A stretch of DNA of 64,000 bases from Balanoglossus misakiensis (taxonomy: Eukaryota; Hemichordata): the NCBI GenBank assembly GCA_040954595.2, contig CM082595.2:8060001-8124000 (forward strand). Reading direction: 5' to 3'. The notes under the pieces were generated by a model. It was not told the DNA's origin and searched no databases. It saw only the letters and a list, made by a program, of their open reading frames with translations. A program made the translations under genes and the position numbers. Positions 20,756-31,136 of this stretch are shown piece by piece; positions within the stretch are counted from its first letter, which is position 1, and each line of letters starts with the position of its first letter.

Positions 20756-23700
20756 CTGGAAATAAGAGGCAAATAATTACATTGTAAGAATGGGTGATAA
20801 AAATAATCTAATGTTTGCAACCTGACTGATATTCATTGTCAAGCAACTTTAAGATGTCTGGAGATCTTGAAATATTTTTTTCAGGACAATTTGGTTACAT
20901 CTTACTAATACAATCTCCAAGATCCTACACACCAAACTTGAAAGAAATCTGATAAGTGGATTCAGAGAAAATGATTCGGTCAAAAAACGGAAAGAATTGC
21001 CCTCAAGAGAGAATTATTCAAAGTTCACTACAATTTTAAGCGAGTAAGGAAATCTCTAGGAAGCTTGCAAACGAAGTTTCAAAGCAATTGGACCATTGGT
21101 TTCAGATATTTTTAACAAACAAAGAATGGCAAAATTTGCTCCAAAAATCCAATCATGCATATGTCAGGACAATCTGAATACATGTTACTGAAAATATCCA
21201 TAGAAACCTGTACACCATGACAGACATTCCACCAATGTGATGAGCTCAGTTGTCACCGACAGCAGACCGAAAAAGTAGTTTTACCTCAATTGTACAACTG
21301 TTCCGTTGTCTTTCTTGTATACAATCTGCACTGGCAGTTTGGATATAATGTCCTCTTCAGAGCCAAGGGAACTGATATCTGCCTTGTATGGCGTGTACAC
21401 ACCATCTATGACCAGACATCTGTGGAAGAGAAAAAAAAGTTCGTGCATTTTTTGGATGAACTTTTTGAAAGGGGAAGACAACACAGCTATGATTTTCTTC
21501 ACATGTCCCAAGGAAAGCCAAGTTGGTTTGTGCCAAATACTAAAATGTTATGATTTAAGTATTTTCAATGGATGTGAAATTGACAATATACAACTTGGTT
21601 GTAAAAGTGACATTTTTAATCATAACCAGGTTATACTACTGGTCAGAACAGAGTGCATGCTCGTGTATTAATAGTATTTTTGGCAGATGAGATCACCATC
21701 AGACGTTGTCCAATATGAAGAATTTAAATTTGGTGTCGTTTGTCAAGTAGTTTAGCCAAAGATAACGCCACACTGACATGTGTGGAAGTGATAATGAAGA
21801 TGTACTAACTTCTCGTCTGTGTCTATTACTTGAAGTGTACCATTTGCCTCAAGAATTTCAGCATCATCTTCTATAGTCTGAAAATAAGTATGAGACATAT
21901 TAGTGAATCTGAAATATCTGTATAGTAGTGTTGATAGTGTGTAGTGACTGTTAGAAAACACATTAAAGCCCCAGTATTTCTCATTTTGACAATTTTTCAT
22001 CATCAAAAATTTCCTGTTTTTTCCGCATTCATCTTGGAATACTAGATAATGAAGATATTAGCAAGATTTGTGCTGCTGTAACTATGTGCAAACCCTAAAT
22101 ATTGCCTGTAAAATTTGAAATGACCGACAGGTTTGTTTACAACAGAAATGGTGCATATGTGAATTTTTGCGAGTTTCTTCAAAAATTTACTAGATTTGCG
22201 ACAATCAAACCTCTTCAGTGTGGGTTCTATAAATGTTATGCATGGCTGAATCTGTGTACATTTAGTTGTATAGGCACAGCAGGGGTTAGATTGGATTCCA
22301 TGTGTCAACAAAGCCTGACTTTCTGTCCGGACAGAAAGTCATTTTCAATTGTTATATTGAAAAGTATATACATTTGTGAGCAGGGCTGGTCATAAAAACT
22401 GTGAGAGTCATTATCAATTATTATCTACTTTTAGAAATTGAAGATATTTCAAACAAAAATATGTCGAAACAAGAAATACTGAGGCTGAATTTTGACAGTG
22501 GATGAATACTGACCTTTAATTTTGTGGAGACTGTGCTATTGACATGATTGACATCCTTGTACTTGTCTACGATTACTGGTCCAATTTTCCCTTTTGCACC
22601 TTCTCTGACTTGCAGGTCACACTGTTTGCCCCAAAGGTTCATTTGCATTGACCTCAAACCATCTGTTAAAACGATATCTCTTCTACGTGTTTTATTTGTT
22701 GTTTGCTGTTCGTGCGAAACCTAAATGTAAAGAAATTAAATTCCAAGGTGATACTGTGCAATGGAAATGTGTCTTGACTGGTACAAGTAATGCTAGTCAA
22801 TTGGTGAAATAAGAGTAAGAAAAGGTGTTGTTTAGTATGGTAAGTTTACAGTTATTGATGTGAAATTAAATTATTCTTACCGAAGCATTTTCTGCCTGTA
22901 TAATTTTGGATGACAATCAGAAATCATCAAGATAAGAATTTTAACCTGCAATGTTGTAGAAATTAGTCATCACTGTGAGGAATCATGGGGAGAACAGTCA
23001 ATTTGCATAGAAATCTATTGGGGGAAAGTAGGCGTTATTGTCTGAGTAAACAAAATATTTTGTCATAATGTGTGCATATGTGATTACCTTATCAATTCTA
23101 GCCACAACACTGACCCTCCTTTTTCGAGGCGAGTGCTGTAAATCAGCTAGTGGGACCTCCTCTGGTTCATTGAATAGTTTCTCCTGTTCTTTTTCAACTT
23201 TGAATGCATTGTTCCCAGTACGGGCAATCTACGGCAAAAAGGAAAAAAAATCAATTAAAATGTAAAGCGATATTATTTGAAGATTACAACATGTAAGTGA
23301 AAATTCGGGAATGGGTCATGAAATAAATCTCGTTTTTGAATAAATTAGGGGCAAGATCTAAAGTTCAATAAAAGTAACTTAATTGTTTAAAAGTTTGGTC
23401 TCAGACCCACCCCCCCACTCTAACTAAACAGACCGAAAATTGAAAAACATTCGAAGCGTACCCTGCATTAATTCTTTCAGACAGCGTACTATTACATTGA
23501 GTGAAAACAGAAAACCATTATTAATTGACAAAAATATTCATATTGCAACACAACAAAAAGCAGTCTTGAAATCTTTCGTTTTGCCAAAAAGTCGAATCGT
23601 TTTTGACTGCAGACATGAATTTGGCCCAAAAACCCAACCCCCAAACTTGATCATTTTTTTGTAAACATCAATCTTTTGACGTTGCCGTTTAGTAGAGAGA

Positions 23701-24036
23701 AAAGACGAGATCTATCGGAATTGTAATATCATGCGATGTCGAGTTTTGAGGTTTATAGAGGGAACTGACGATTAAAGGGTCAAGACAAGTGTTCACCTTG
23801 GTATATTTGTTGACGCCAATCCCACCGTCTCGACAATTAGTGAACCGCCGTAGTTCCAGAAATGTGCCTTTTGTGAATTTATCGACGCACCCGTCTTTCC
23901 AGATTTTAATTTCATGGAAGTGGCCGTTGTCGTCGATTGCTGTTAAGTTGTAGAAGGGTCCAGTTGCGGCGTAACGCTCTTCAGGTTCTTCCAGAACCTT
24001 TATTTTTATGGCTAGATCTTGACTGTTGGTTGCCAT
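20722..24036 (-). CDS. RPA-like OB-fold protein, six coding exons
   Basis: The protein is predicted to have 274 residues. Exons in order are 24,036-23,797, 23,228-23,088, 22,720-22,514, 21,877-21,810, 21,419-21,285 and 20,755-20,722. Every junction is GT-AG and the joined phases stay open to TGA. The ATG is in a good context (AAAATGG). Residues about 8-95 look like a first OB-fold (AIDDNGHFHEIKIWKDG, then FLELRRF). Residues about 118-200 look like a second (RRRDIVLTDGLRSMQMNLWG), the same strand pattern as the single-stranded-DNA-binding OB folds of RPA70. The C-terminus is unassigned and ends in a basic tail. I infer single-stranded nucleic-acid binding in the nucleus. No family member is named with certainty, and there is no visible zinc finger or enzyme domain. 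Confidence 0.75.
21285..21419 (-). CDS. OB-fold gene, coding exon 5
   Basis: 135 nt behind the acceptor CTTCCACAG. It completes the split codon and encodes CLVIDGVYTPYKADISS...NGTVVQL. The 3' edge is either the donor GAG|GTAAAA, which joins in frame to the last exon, or, if unspliced, an immediate TAA stop two codons on. The spliced form is preferred because the next exon joins in phase with a strong acceptor. Confidence 0.7.
21810..21877 (-). CDS. OB-fold gene, coding exon 4
   Basis: 68 nt between TATTTTCAG and the donor GTTAGTAC. It enters in phase 0 and leaves two bases of a split lysine codon. It encodes an acidic stretch (TIEDDAEILEANG). Confidence 0.7.
22316..22341. other. perfect 26-bp palindrome in an intron
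   Basis: The half-site TGACTTTCTGTCC is followed directly by its complement, centred between 22,328 and 22,329 with no spacer. It lies in the intron between coding exons 3 and 4 of the OB-fold gene. It is longer than expected by chance in a window of this size. Confidence 0.85.
22514..22720 (-). CDS. OB-fold gene, coding exon 3
   Basis: 69 codons, phase 0 at both ends (CATTTAG acceptor, AAAG|GTCAGT donor). It holds most of the second OB-fold. The segment DIVLTDGLRSMQMNLWGKQ has the D-G turn followed by an L-W strand typical of RPA OB folds, and NSTVSTKLK resembles the last strand. Confidence 0.8.
22881..22895 (-). CDS. possible 15-nt micro-exon (optional)
   Basis: The acceptor ATTATACAG and the donor GTAAGAAT bracket exactly five codons (AENAS) in phase 0, between two phase-0 exons. 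Inclusion would lengthen the linker without changing frame. The sites are good but such a short match can arise by chance. Transcript reads are needed to confirm it. Confidence 0.35.
23088..23228 (-). CDS. OB-fold gene, coding exon 2
   Basis: 141 nt, phase 0 at both ends, between CCGTAG and GATAAG|GTAATC. It encodes a charged linker (VEKEQEKLFNEPEEV), a basic patch SPRKRR and the first strand of the second OB-fold (VSVVARIDK). Confidence 0.8.
23797..24036 (-). CDS. OB-fold gene, coding exon 1
   Basis: 80 codons from the ATG, ending in NKYTK at a CAAG|GTGAAC donor in phase 0. The open frame continues into the intron for 35 codons before a stop, so the ORF extension past the donor is not coding. 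The UTR part of this exon reaches 24,060, behind the acceptor TTGTTCACAG. Confidence 0.8.
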
Positions 24037-24060
24037 TTTCAGACTGGGATCTGATGCAAC

Positions 24061-24381
24061 CTGTGAACAAGTGGATAATGGTATTTATGAGTTCATGAAA
24101 ACAGTAGACAGTTGCAGCGAAGTTAGACAATTTCTCCTGAGAGCTGTGATTGTGTTAATGATGATTGCGTCGAACGCTAGACGAATGATTCTTGTACACA
24201 TTGATATGTCTATGATAATAAATCATAATACCGACTGGTAACGTATTCAGGCAAAACTGGTGAAACGGTTGTCATGCAATCTTGTCCTGAATAAAATTTG
24301 AAATGCTGTGACATGGTTTCGCAATAACGCAAAGGCATTCCTTTTAGTATTACCATACAAATAGGAAAAAACTTTACTCAC
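24061..24381 (-). other. predicted 5' UTR intron
   Basis: The donor CAA|GTGAGTAAAG at 24,381 and the acceptor TTGTTCACAG at 24,061 delimit an intron separating a leader exon from the ATG-bearing exon. A 71-codon plus-strand frame here is a shadow. Confidence 0.55.
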
Positions 24382-24550
24382 TTGCTTATTTAATGATTCC
24401 TTGTGGACGACAGGCACTTCTGGGTGTCGGACACATTTTCAGTACACGTCACTGAGACGCACTTCTGGATGGCGGACACTTTTTTTCCAAGTATACGTCA
24501 CTGAGACGCACAGGACAGAAACTTTTCTCCTAGCAGGTTTCCGTAAAAAT
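24382..24550 (-). other. predicted non-coding leader exon
   Basis: The 5' end is placed about 30 nt downstream of the TATA box. It contains two copies of a 45-49-bp tandem repeat (24,415-24,459 and 24,460-24,507), each carrying CGTCACTGAGACG. The 123-codon plus-strand frame across this region looks accidental. Confidence 0.45.
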
Positions 24551-24576
24551 GACCCACGCCAGAGCACGAGGGTGGG

Positions 24577-24584
24577 TTTATATA
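24577..24584 (-). promoter_or_regulatory. TATA box of the OB-fold gene
   Basis: TATATAAA on the minus strand, about 195 bp upstream of the predicted leader-exon donor. CCAAT words on the plus strand at 24,629-24,633 and 24,731-24,735 lie 45 and 147 bp further upstream. TATA, CCAAT and a leader exon in the expected order support a real promoter. Confidence 0.5.
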
Positions 24585-24799
24585 CTGCTCATGAATATTC
24601 AGTGGATTCTGAGCCTGCAAAGTCCGAACCAATGGCAGGTATGGGAAAGAAGAGATCGAACGTAAAAGTGAGCAAGGGAGTGGGTGTGTCCAAGTGTTGT
24701 TTCCAAAAATGTTGCAAGTTTGAAGATGGGCCAATGACAATTCAAAATCGAAATGCATACACAATTAGGTGAGCAGGATCCTATTAGAATGAAAAGGTA

Positions 24800-27700
24800 T
24801 TCGATCTGAACCATGCAGAGTATTCTCGTTAATTGTGTTGAAACTTTAACCGAGAATCAGTGTTTTGGTCACTTTTCATTTGCAGATGCGTACGCAAGTT
24901 GAGGCGTTGTACTAGTGTTGAAAAATCTTCACCATCGTTATGTATAGTATAATGTAAAGTTTGATAGGTATTATTTTTCCCGCTGAATATTTGATGAAAT
25001 GTTCGATATCATTTTTCAAGATTTCATGAAACTACGCAGAGCCGTCGTAGCGGGCGCCGTACGGGCACCTGTGCAACATGATACGCATACACTGACGTTT
25101 TTTTGGAACAAAACACACAAAATAAAGGAAGTCGAAGACATACCGCCCATAGAAATTTTTAACTGCTAATCAAACAAAAGTATCAAAATGTATCGTTAAA
25201 ATGTTTGTAATTTATAAACACGGTGTTCGTTGGGTCAAAACTGTACCATCAGACTATGTACAAAAACGGCAATAAAACGTTGAAATTTGATGTATCCTGT
25301 GATTATAAGTCCGACTTTGTAGATTCTACACCAGCAGGCAGAATGAAAAACATCTTATTTCACACTAAACTTATAATCGAAACTTTATGATAATGAACTG
25401 GGCTTCAATAGTAACAATTCAAAGACAGATTTACTGCGCGAAAGCTATAACTTTGTAGTTTTAGTTACAAAAACAAAGCTTGTTCGAAAACGACTTTTAA
25501 TGAATGTCTACTTTTTGTCCGGTAAATTTTCCAGTTGGCCTACTACTTTCAAAATTTAAATGAATACAGAAATGGAAGCATGAGTTTCACATTTTAGAGA
25601 ATTTGAACGAACAGTGAGAAAGGGTGACAACAACAACAACTTGTAGAAATTATGGCTTTAGTCGTTTTATATTGAAATTTATGTTTCGTTTGTAGTGGAG
25701 GCTGGTCGTTTACGCCAAACGTTTTTTTATGTTACACGCGGTTCAGAAATAGGTTAGGCGAATTAGATTTGTTTTGTTCATATTATTCTAAATCAAAGGA
25801 GTATGCGATAAATTACACCACGGAAACATGTTTGCGATTGGAAAAGAGGAGCTTATCATACATGCAACGCCTGTATGCCACTGCGCTATTGCTGTATTGT
25901 TCTCAGAGCGAAGATTAAGACAGAGTATTTTCACATGTGAGAATAGATAATTTTAGAACGTGTGCCGAGAGACGCCCACTACAGTTTTCTCTTCACGGCA
26001 AAGATCGAGAAATACACGAAAAATGATGTTTGAATAGACCAAGACCGATAAAAAGTAATGTAAAATCACATTATTTTGTGGAATGAAATCAAAATTCGCT
26101 CATCACACTGAAGTCAGCCAGCCACAACTTGCAACATTTGTCGCGTTATCAAGAGAGAGTTGTAGCAGGCGCCGTGTGAGCACGCGCAAGTTGGTTGTCC
26201 TATTCCTGGCAAACTGTGTTAGGATGTCATCGAAATTCCCCTTTATCGTCCACAATTCGACCTGAGTTAATAATCGAGTTAAAAACTGAGCTGATTCTAA
26301 AAAAAATGTATCCGGAAACCAGCGACATATCGTTTTGAGTTGACAGCAGCGAAAAGAAAGTTAGTGGTCAGGGGTTTGAAGTACGTCGGGTTACCGGAAA
26401 TGTCTTTTTTTTCTTAGCATAATATTCTATTTTTGTTTTCAAAACATTAGTAGCCATCTTAGTTCTATTTTTGACACTTTCATTGGAATGCTTCGCATAC
26501 AACCATGCTTAGGTATTAAGATATGTCGTCTGGTGTGTGTTCTTCTGAATGTTATTTCACGGAAACTACCTCAACGGGACATAGAAATAGGTAATGTTCA
26601 CGAAGCAAAGTGATGGCTGCTATCGTGCCTTCGTTCACATTCCGAACAATGTAGCGTTCTGTTGATCCTTCAACTGCGGTTGCAGTGCCGAATGTTTATG
26701 TTTAGCGCCCTCACTGTCTGGAGTATGCATCCATGATGAAGCAAGTAGGACAGTCTTGTACAGTCTATCAAGTGCAGTTTTTATATGACTGAATAGATTC
26801 TGGTGAAGTGAAACAACATTTGCGCTTTGAGAATTCTGTTAGAGAGGAAATGATGGAACTGTTTGGTATTGAAATCATGATCTTTTGTATATTAATGTTC
26901 TTGCTAGTGTATTTGAGTAATAGAAATAAAATGAATATAACTGTCCAAAATATTACTGCATATTCTGTAGCGCACAAAAGTTCTAAAAATTGAAACTTTT
27001 CATTGCTTTTTTTTCCATGTTTTCTGTTCATCAAGAAAAAGTGGACAGAAGTTGGTAAAAACCAAAACTTTCACACTAGTATGTTTAACATCCGGGCAAA
27101 ATTATCTTTAAAATGAGAAACATGACACTTTACAATCTGTCCTGTACAATTGTCATCAAGATTTGCGATTGATCATATACTTCTTTCCGTTTTTGCTATG
27201 TACAAAGAAAATCTGGATAGAAATTGGAGAAAACAAACGACTTTGAACAGTTCAATTTGTACATCAGGCGAAAACTATCAAAAATGGTAGATTTACAGAT
27301 AATCTTAGGAGTTGATTTGAAATAATGTATCCTTTTTTAATCAAAAGTCATATCAAATAAGGTCATATTAGTATTATTTTTATTCTTTAATTGACTGAGG
27401 TACCAGAATTTTCTGTTACCAATACCGCTGATGATACATCTTACACTGAGTTAGGTGTTTTCAACTAATTGTTAAATCTGTAGCTATTTAGCAATCTTTT
27501 TTCCAGTCTTTTTGACAATTTTCTAGTAAGCCTTGATATTTTGAATGGTTTTGTTGTTAAATGATTAAAAATTATGTTCCCATTAAAAGACTTGGACTAA
27601 AATAGTCAGTTTTTACAAAGTTTTATATTAATTAAACTGTTTTGACAAGTGCTCTACATATCAGACAAAATTGTTTGTTAATCTTTCAAATGTTAAATTT

Positions 27701-27918
27701 TATCAAAAGCCAAATTTAAAATGGTAAAAACATGCTTCTTGAGGGTCTTTTTTCAGGTCATACACACAATAAGAAAACTGTATTTTGATGCATAGATGCT
27801 GTTTTTTTTTAAATATATATTTGATGAACAGAGAATATCATTTGTAAAAAATTGGCCATTATCAAGTGAAACTATGTATTACTATATGTTACTTTTGGAA
27901 GCTTGTGCAAAATTTTTT
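24800..27918. other. intergenic single-copy-like DNA
   Basis: No gene is supported. Short CGGGCGCCGT-type blocks at about 25,045 and 26,165 resemble one another (GTAGC(G/A)GGCGCCGT). Two diverged units of about 175 bp lie at 27,028-27,128 and 27,204-27,302 (shared AGAAATTGG, CATC.GGC.AAA). A 61-codon frame at 26,808-26,993 has a hydrophobic run, but a longer overlapping minus-strand frame is equally hydrophobic, so neither is called. Confidence 0.4.
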
Positions 27919-29497
27919 AGGGCACAAGCCCAGCAGGCTTGTGCCCTATTGTTTTTACTGGAGTTTTTAGGGCACAAGCCCAGCAGGCTTGTGCCCTATT
28001 GTTTTTACTGGAGTTTTGAGGGCCCAAGCCCAGCAGGCTTGGGCCCTATTTAGGGCCCAAGCCAAGCAGGCTTGGGCCCTATTGGTATTACTGGCTTTTT
28101 TCTTCTTCTTCTTCAGTCGTTTTTTCGGCCAGCTAGATCTGGAAAACGGCCAAACCTACCAATTTCAAACTTGGCACAATGGTGCAGGCCTATGAGAGCA
28201 TGATCTGTACCCTTGTGAATGTTTAATTATTCACGTGACCTAATGACCATATATGGGCAAAATTTTCAAATCGGCCTTATTTGCATATGAATGGAGATAT
28301 CAAAATTCTGTTAAGATACTTTGTGGGCCATATGGCCAGGGTTCTACATGCCAAATGTCAAGGCCATAGGCCATGTCAATTTTGAGAAGAAGATTTTTAA
28401 GTATTATTTTTCATATTTTTTCGCCCAAGCCATCGGCCTATACTTTACATAGTAAAGCTATGACCACATATTATTTTGGATAAATATGCATACATATCTC
28501 AAAATCTGTAAGGCCGATCATCTCCAACTTTGGTGTGCAGCTAGCCTAGCATTTGTCGATAATTTTAAGCGAAAAAAAATAATATGAAAAATCGACCGAT
28601 TTTTTTATATTAATTTCTTTATTAAATTTATACCTTTACTTATACCTCTATGGTTAAGCTATGTCCATGTCTTATTGTGGAATTCTGGTCTGTGCAATAG
28701 TCCTGTACAGTGACTGTCTATTGGTCAGTGAGTACAATGGCACCAAAATAAAAGCCAACATTTTAGGCTCACCTGTAACACCTGCTTAACTCATTAATTA
28801 TGTGCATACCTAATTCTGGGCTAACTAAGAGGGCTATAGGTTTCGTTCTTGTGGGGCATGGACCAGTAAAGGGTCAAAATTTCTTGCCCGAATTTTGGGT
28901 GACCTCAGGTGACCTTTGACCTACTTTCCTATATCTCGGCATCTAGAGCAGGTACAGACTTGGCGTTTGGAGGGTTGGGACTAAAATTGAAAAGCCAAAA
29001 TGGGGGTCACCTGTGACACCTGCCTATCTCATTAATTATGTGCATACCTAATTCCAGGCTAACCAATAGGGCTATAGGTTTGGTTTTTGTTGAACATGGA
29101 CCAGTATAGGGTCAACATTTCTTGCCCAAATTTTGCATGACCTCAGGTGACCTTTGACCTGCTTTACCATTTCTTGGCATCCAGAGCAGGTACAGACTTG
29201 GCGTTTGGAGGGTTGGGACTAAAATTGAAAAGCCAAAATTAGGGGTCACCTGTGACACCTGCCTACCTCATTAATTATGTGCATACCTAATTCCAGGCTA
29301 ACCAATAGGGCTATAGGTTTGGTTTTTGTTGAACATGGACCAGTATAGGGTCAAAATTTCTAACCCAAATTTTGCATGACCTCAGGTGACCTTTGACCTA
29401 CTTTACCGTATTTTGGCATCCATAGAAGATATGCTTATTGCTATTTTGCTATGTGCTATGTTGGCTTGGGCCTGCTATTGCTGCTTGCAGCTATATT
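27919..29497 (+). repeat. array copy 1, type-1 head, four hairpins
   Basis: Hairpins lie at 27,919-27,947 and 27,969-27,997 (AGGGCACAAGCC arms) and at 28,019-28,047 and 28,052-28,080 (AGGGCCCAAGCC arms). A CTT tract, the type-1 head with the CArG word CCATATATGG at 28,248, three body units and the tail GCTTGGGCCTGC...TGCTTGCAGCTATATT follow. This is the first copy, and its left flank is T-rich. Confidence 0.85.
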
Positions 29498-31136
29498 GTT
29501 TTTACTGGAGTTTTTTAGGGCACAAGCCCAGCAGGCTTGTGCCCTATTGTTTTTACTGGAGTTTTTCTTCTTCTTCTTCTTGTGCCGTTTTTTTCGTCAA
29601 GTACATCTTGAAAATGGCTGAACCTACAAATCTCAAACTTGGCACAATGGTGCAGGCCAATAAGAGCATGAGCTGTACCCTTGTGAATGTTTAATAAGTC
29701 ATGTGACCTGACGACCATATTTGGGCAAAAATTTTCAAATCGGCCTTATTTGCATATGCATGGAGATATCAAAATTCTTTTAGCAACTTTTGCTGACCAT
29801 GGGGTCATTGTCCTACATGCCAAATTTCAAGGCCATAGGCCATGTCAATTTTGAGAAGAAGATTTTTAAGTATTATTTTTCATATTTTTCGCCCAAGCCA
29901 TGGGCCTATACGTTACATAGTAAAGCTATGACCACATATTATTTTGGATAAATATGCATACATATCTCAAAATCATCTCAAACTTTGGTGTGCAGCTAGC
30001 CTAGCATTTGTCAATCATTTTAAGCGAAAAAAAATAATATGAAAAATCGACCGATTTTTTTATATTAATGTTTTAAATTAAATTTATACCTTTTTACTTA
30101 AAGGTATACGGTCACCTCCAATTTACATATCGCCATATATAGTTGAAATGGCGTATTTGAGTGTTCTAAAGAACGCTTTATGTTCGCGTGTGCCACCCAC
30201 TGAAAATATGTGATTGGTTAGATCTCGATTTACCATGGTAACTGTGGCTAAATTTGTATAGGTGACCGTATACCTTTAATATACCTCTATAGTTAAGCTA
30301 TGTACACGTCTTAGTGTGGAATTCTGGTCTGTGCAACGGTCCTGTACAGTGACTGTCTATTGGGCAATGAGCACAATGGGACCAAAATAACAGGCAAAAT
30401 TTCGGGCTCACCTGTAACACCTGCTTAACTAATGAATTATGTGCATACCTAATTCCGGGCTAACTAATAGGCCTAGAGGTTTTGTTCTTGTGGGACATGG
30501 ACCAGTATAGGGTCAAAATTTCTTGCCCAAATTTTGGGTGACCTCAGGTGACCTTTCACCTACTTTACCATATCTTGGCATCCAGAGCAGGTACAAACCT
30601 GGCGCTTGCAGGGTTGGGACTAAAATTGAAAAGCCAGAATGGGGGTCACCTGTGACACCTGCATATCTCATTAATTATGTGCATACCTCATTCCAGGCTA
30701 ACCAATAGGGCTATAGGTTTGGTATTTGTTGAACATGGATCAGTATAGGGTCAACATTTCTTGCCCAAATTTTGCATGACCTCAGGTGACCTTTGGCCTA
30801 CTTAACCAGATCTTGGCATCCATAGCAGGTACAGACATGGCGTTTGGAGGGTTGGGACTAAAATTGAAAAGCCAAAATTGGGGGTCACCTGTGACACCTG
30901 CCTACCTCATTAATTATGTGCATACCTAATTCCAGGCTAACCTATAGGGCTATAGGTTTGGTTTTTGTTGAACATGGACCAGTATAGTGTCAAAATTTCT
31001 TGCCCAAATTTTGCATGACCTCAGGTGACCTTTGACCTACTTTTCCATATCTTGGCATCCAGAGCAGATATGCTTATTGCTATGTTGCTATGTGCTATGT
31101 TGGCTTGGGCCCGCTATTGCTGCTTGCAGCTATATT
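29498..31136 (+). repeat. array copy 2, type-1 head, one hairpin
   Basis: The hairpin is at 29,517-29,545 (GGGCAC type). A stray GTTTTTACTGGAG spacer precedes it without its own hairpin. The head has the degenerate CArG CCATATTTGG and is interrupted by the 174-bp MITE. Two of the three DR1 words in the body are mutated. Confidence 0.85.
30102..30275. mobile_element. 174-bp MITE with TTAA target duplication
   Basis: Perfect 16-bp inverted ends (AGGTATACGGTCACCT) are flanked on both sides by TTAA (30,098-30,101 and 30,276-30,279). It interrupts an array head, so the target is known from sister copies. TTAA duplication is typical of piggyBac-type transposition. There is no coding capacity, so it would need a transposase supplied elsewhere. 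Confidence 0.8.

Noticed and set aside
24401-24772. 123-codon plus-strand frame
   Set aside because: It runs antisense through the predicted leader exon, TATA box and CCAAT boxes of the OB-fold gene, and includes a duplicated 45-49-bp block.
26768-27034. Overlapping hydrophobic frames on both strands
   Set aside because: AT-rich sequence readily yields hydrophobic codons, and neither strand offers promoter, splice or domain support.
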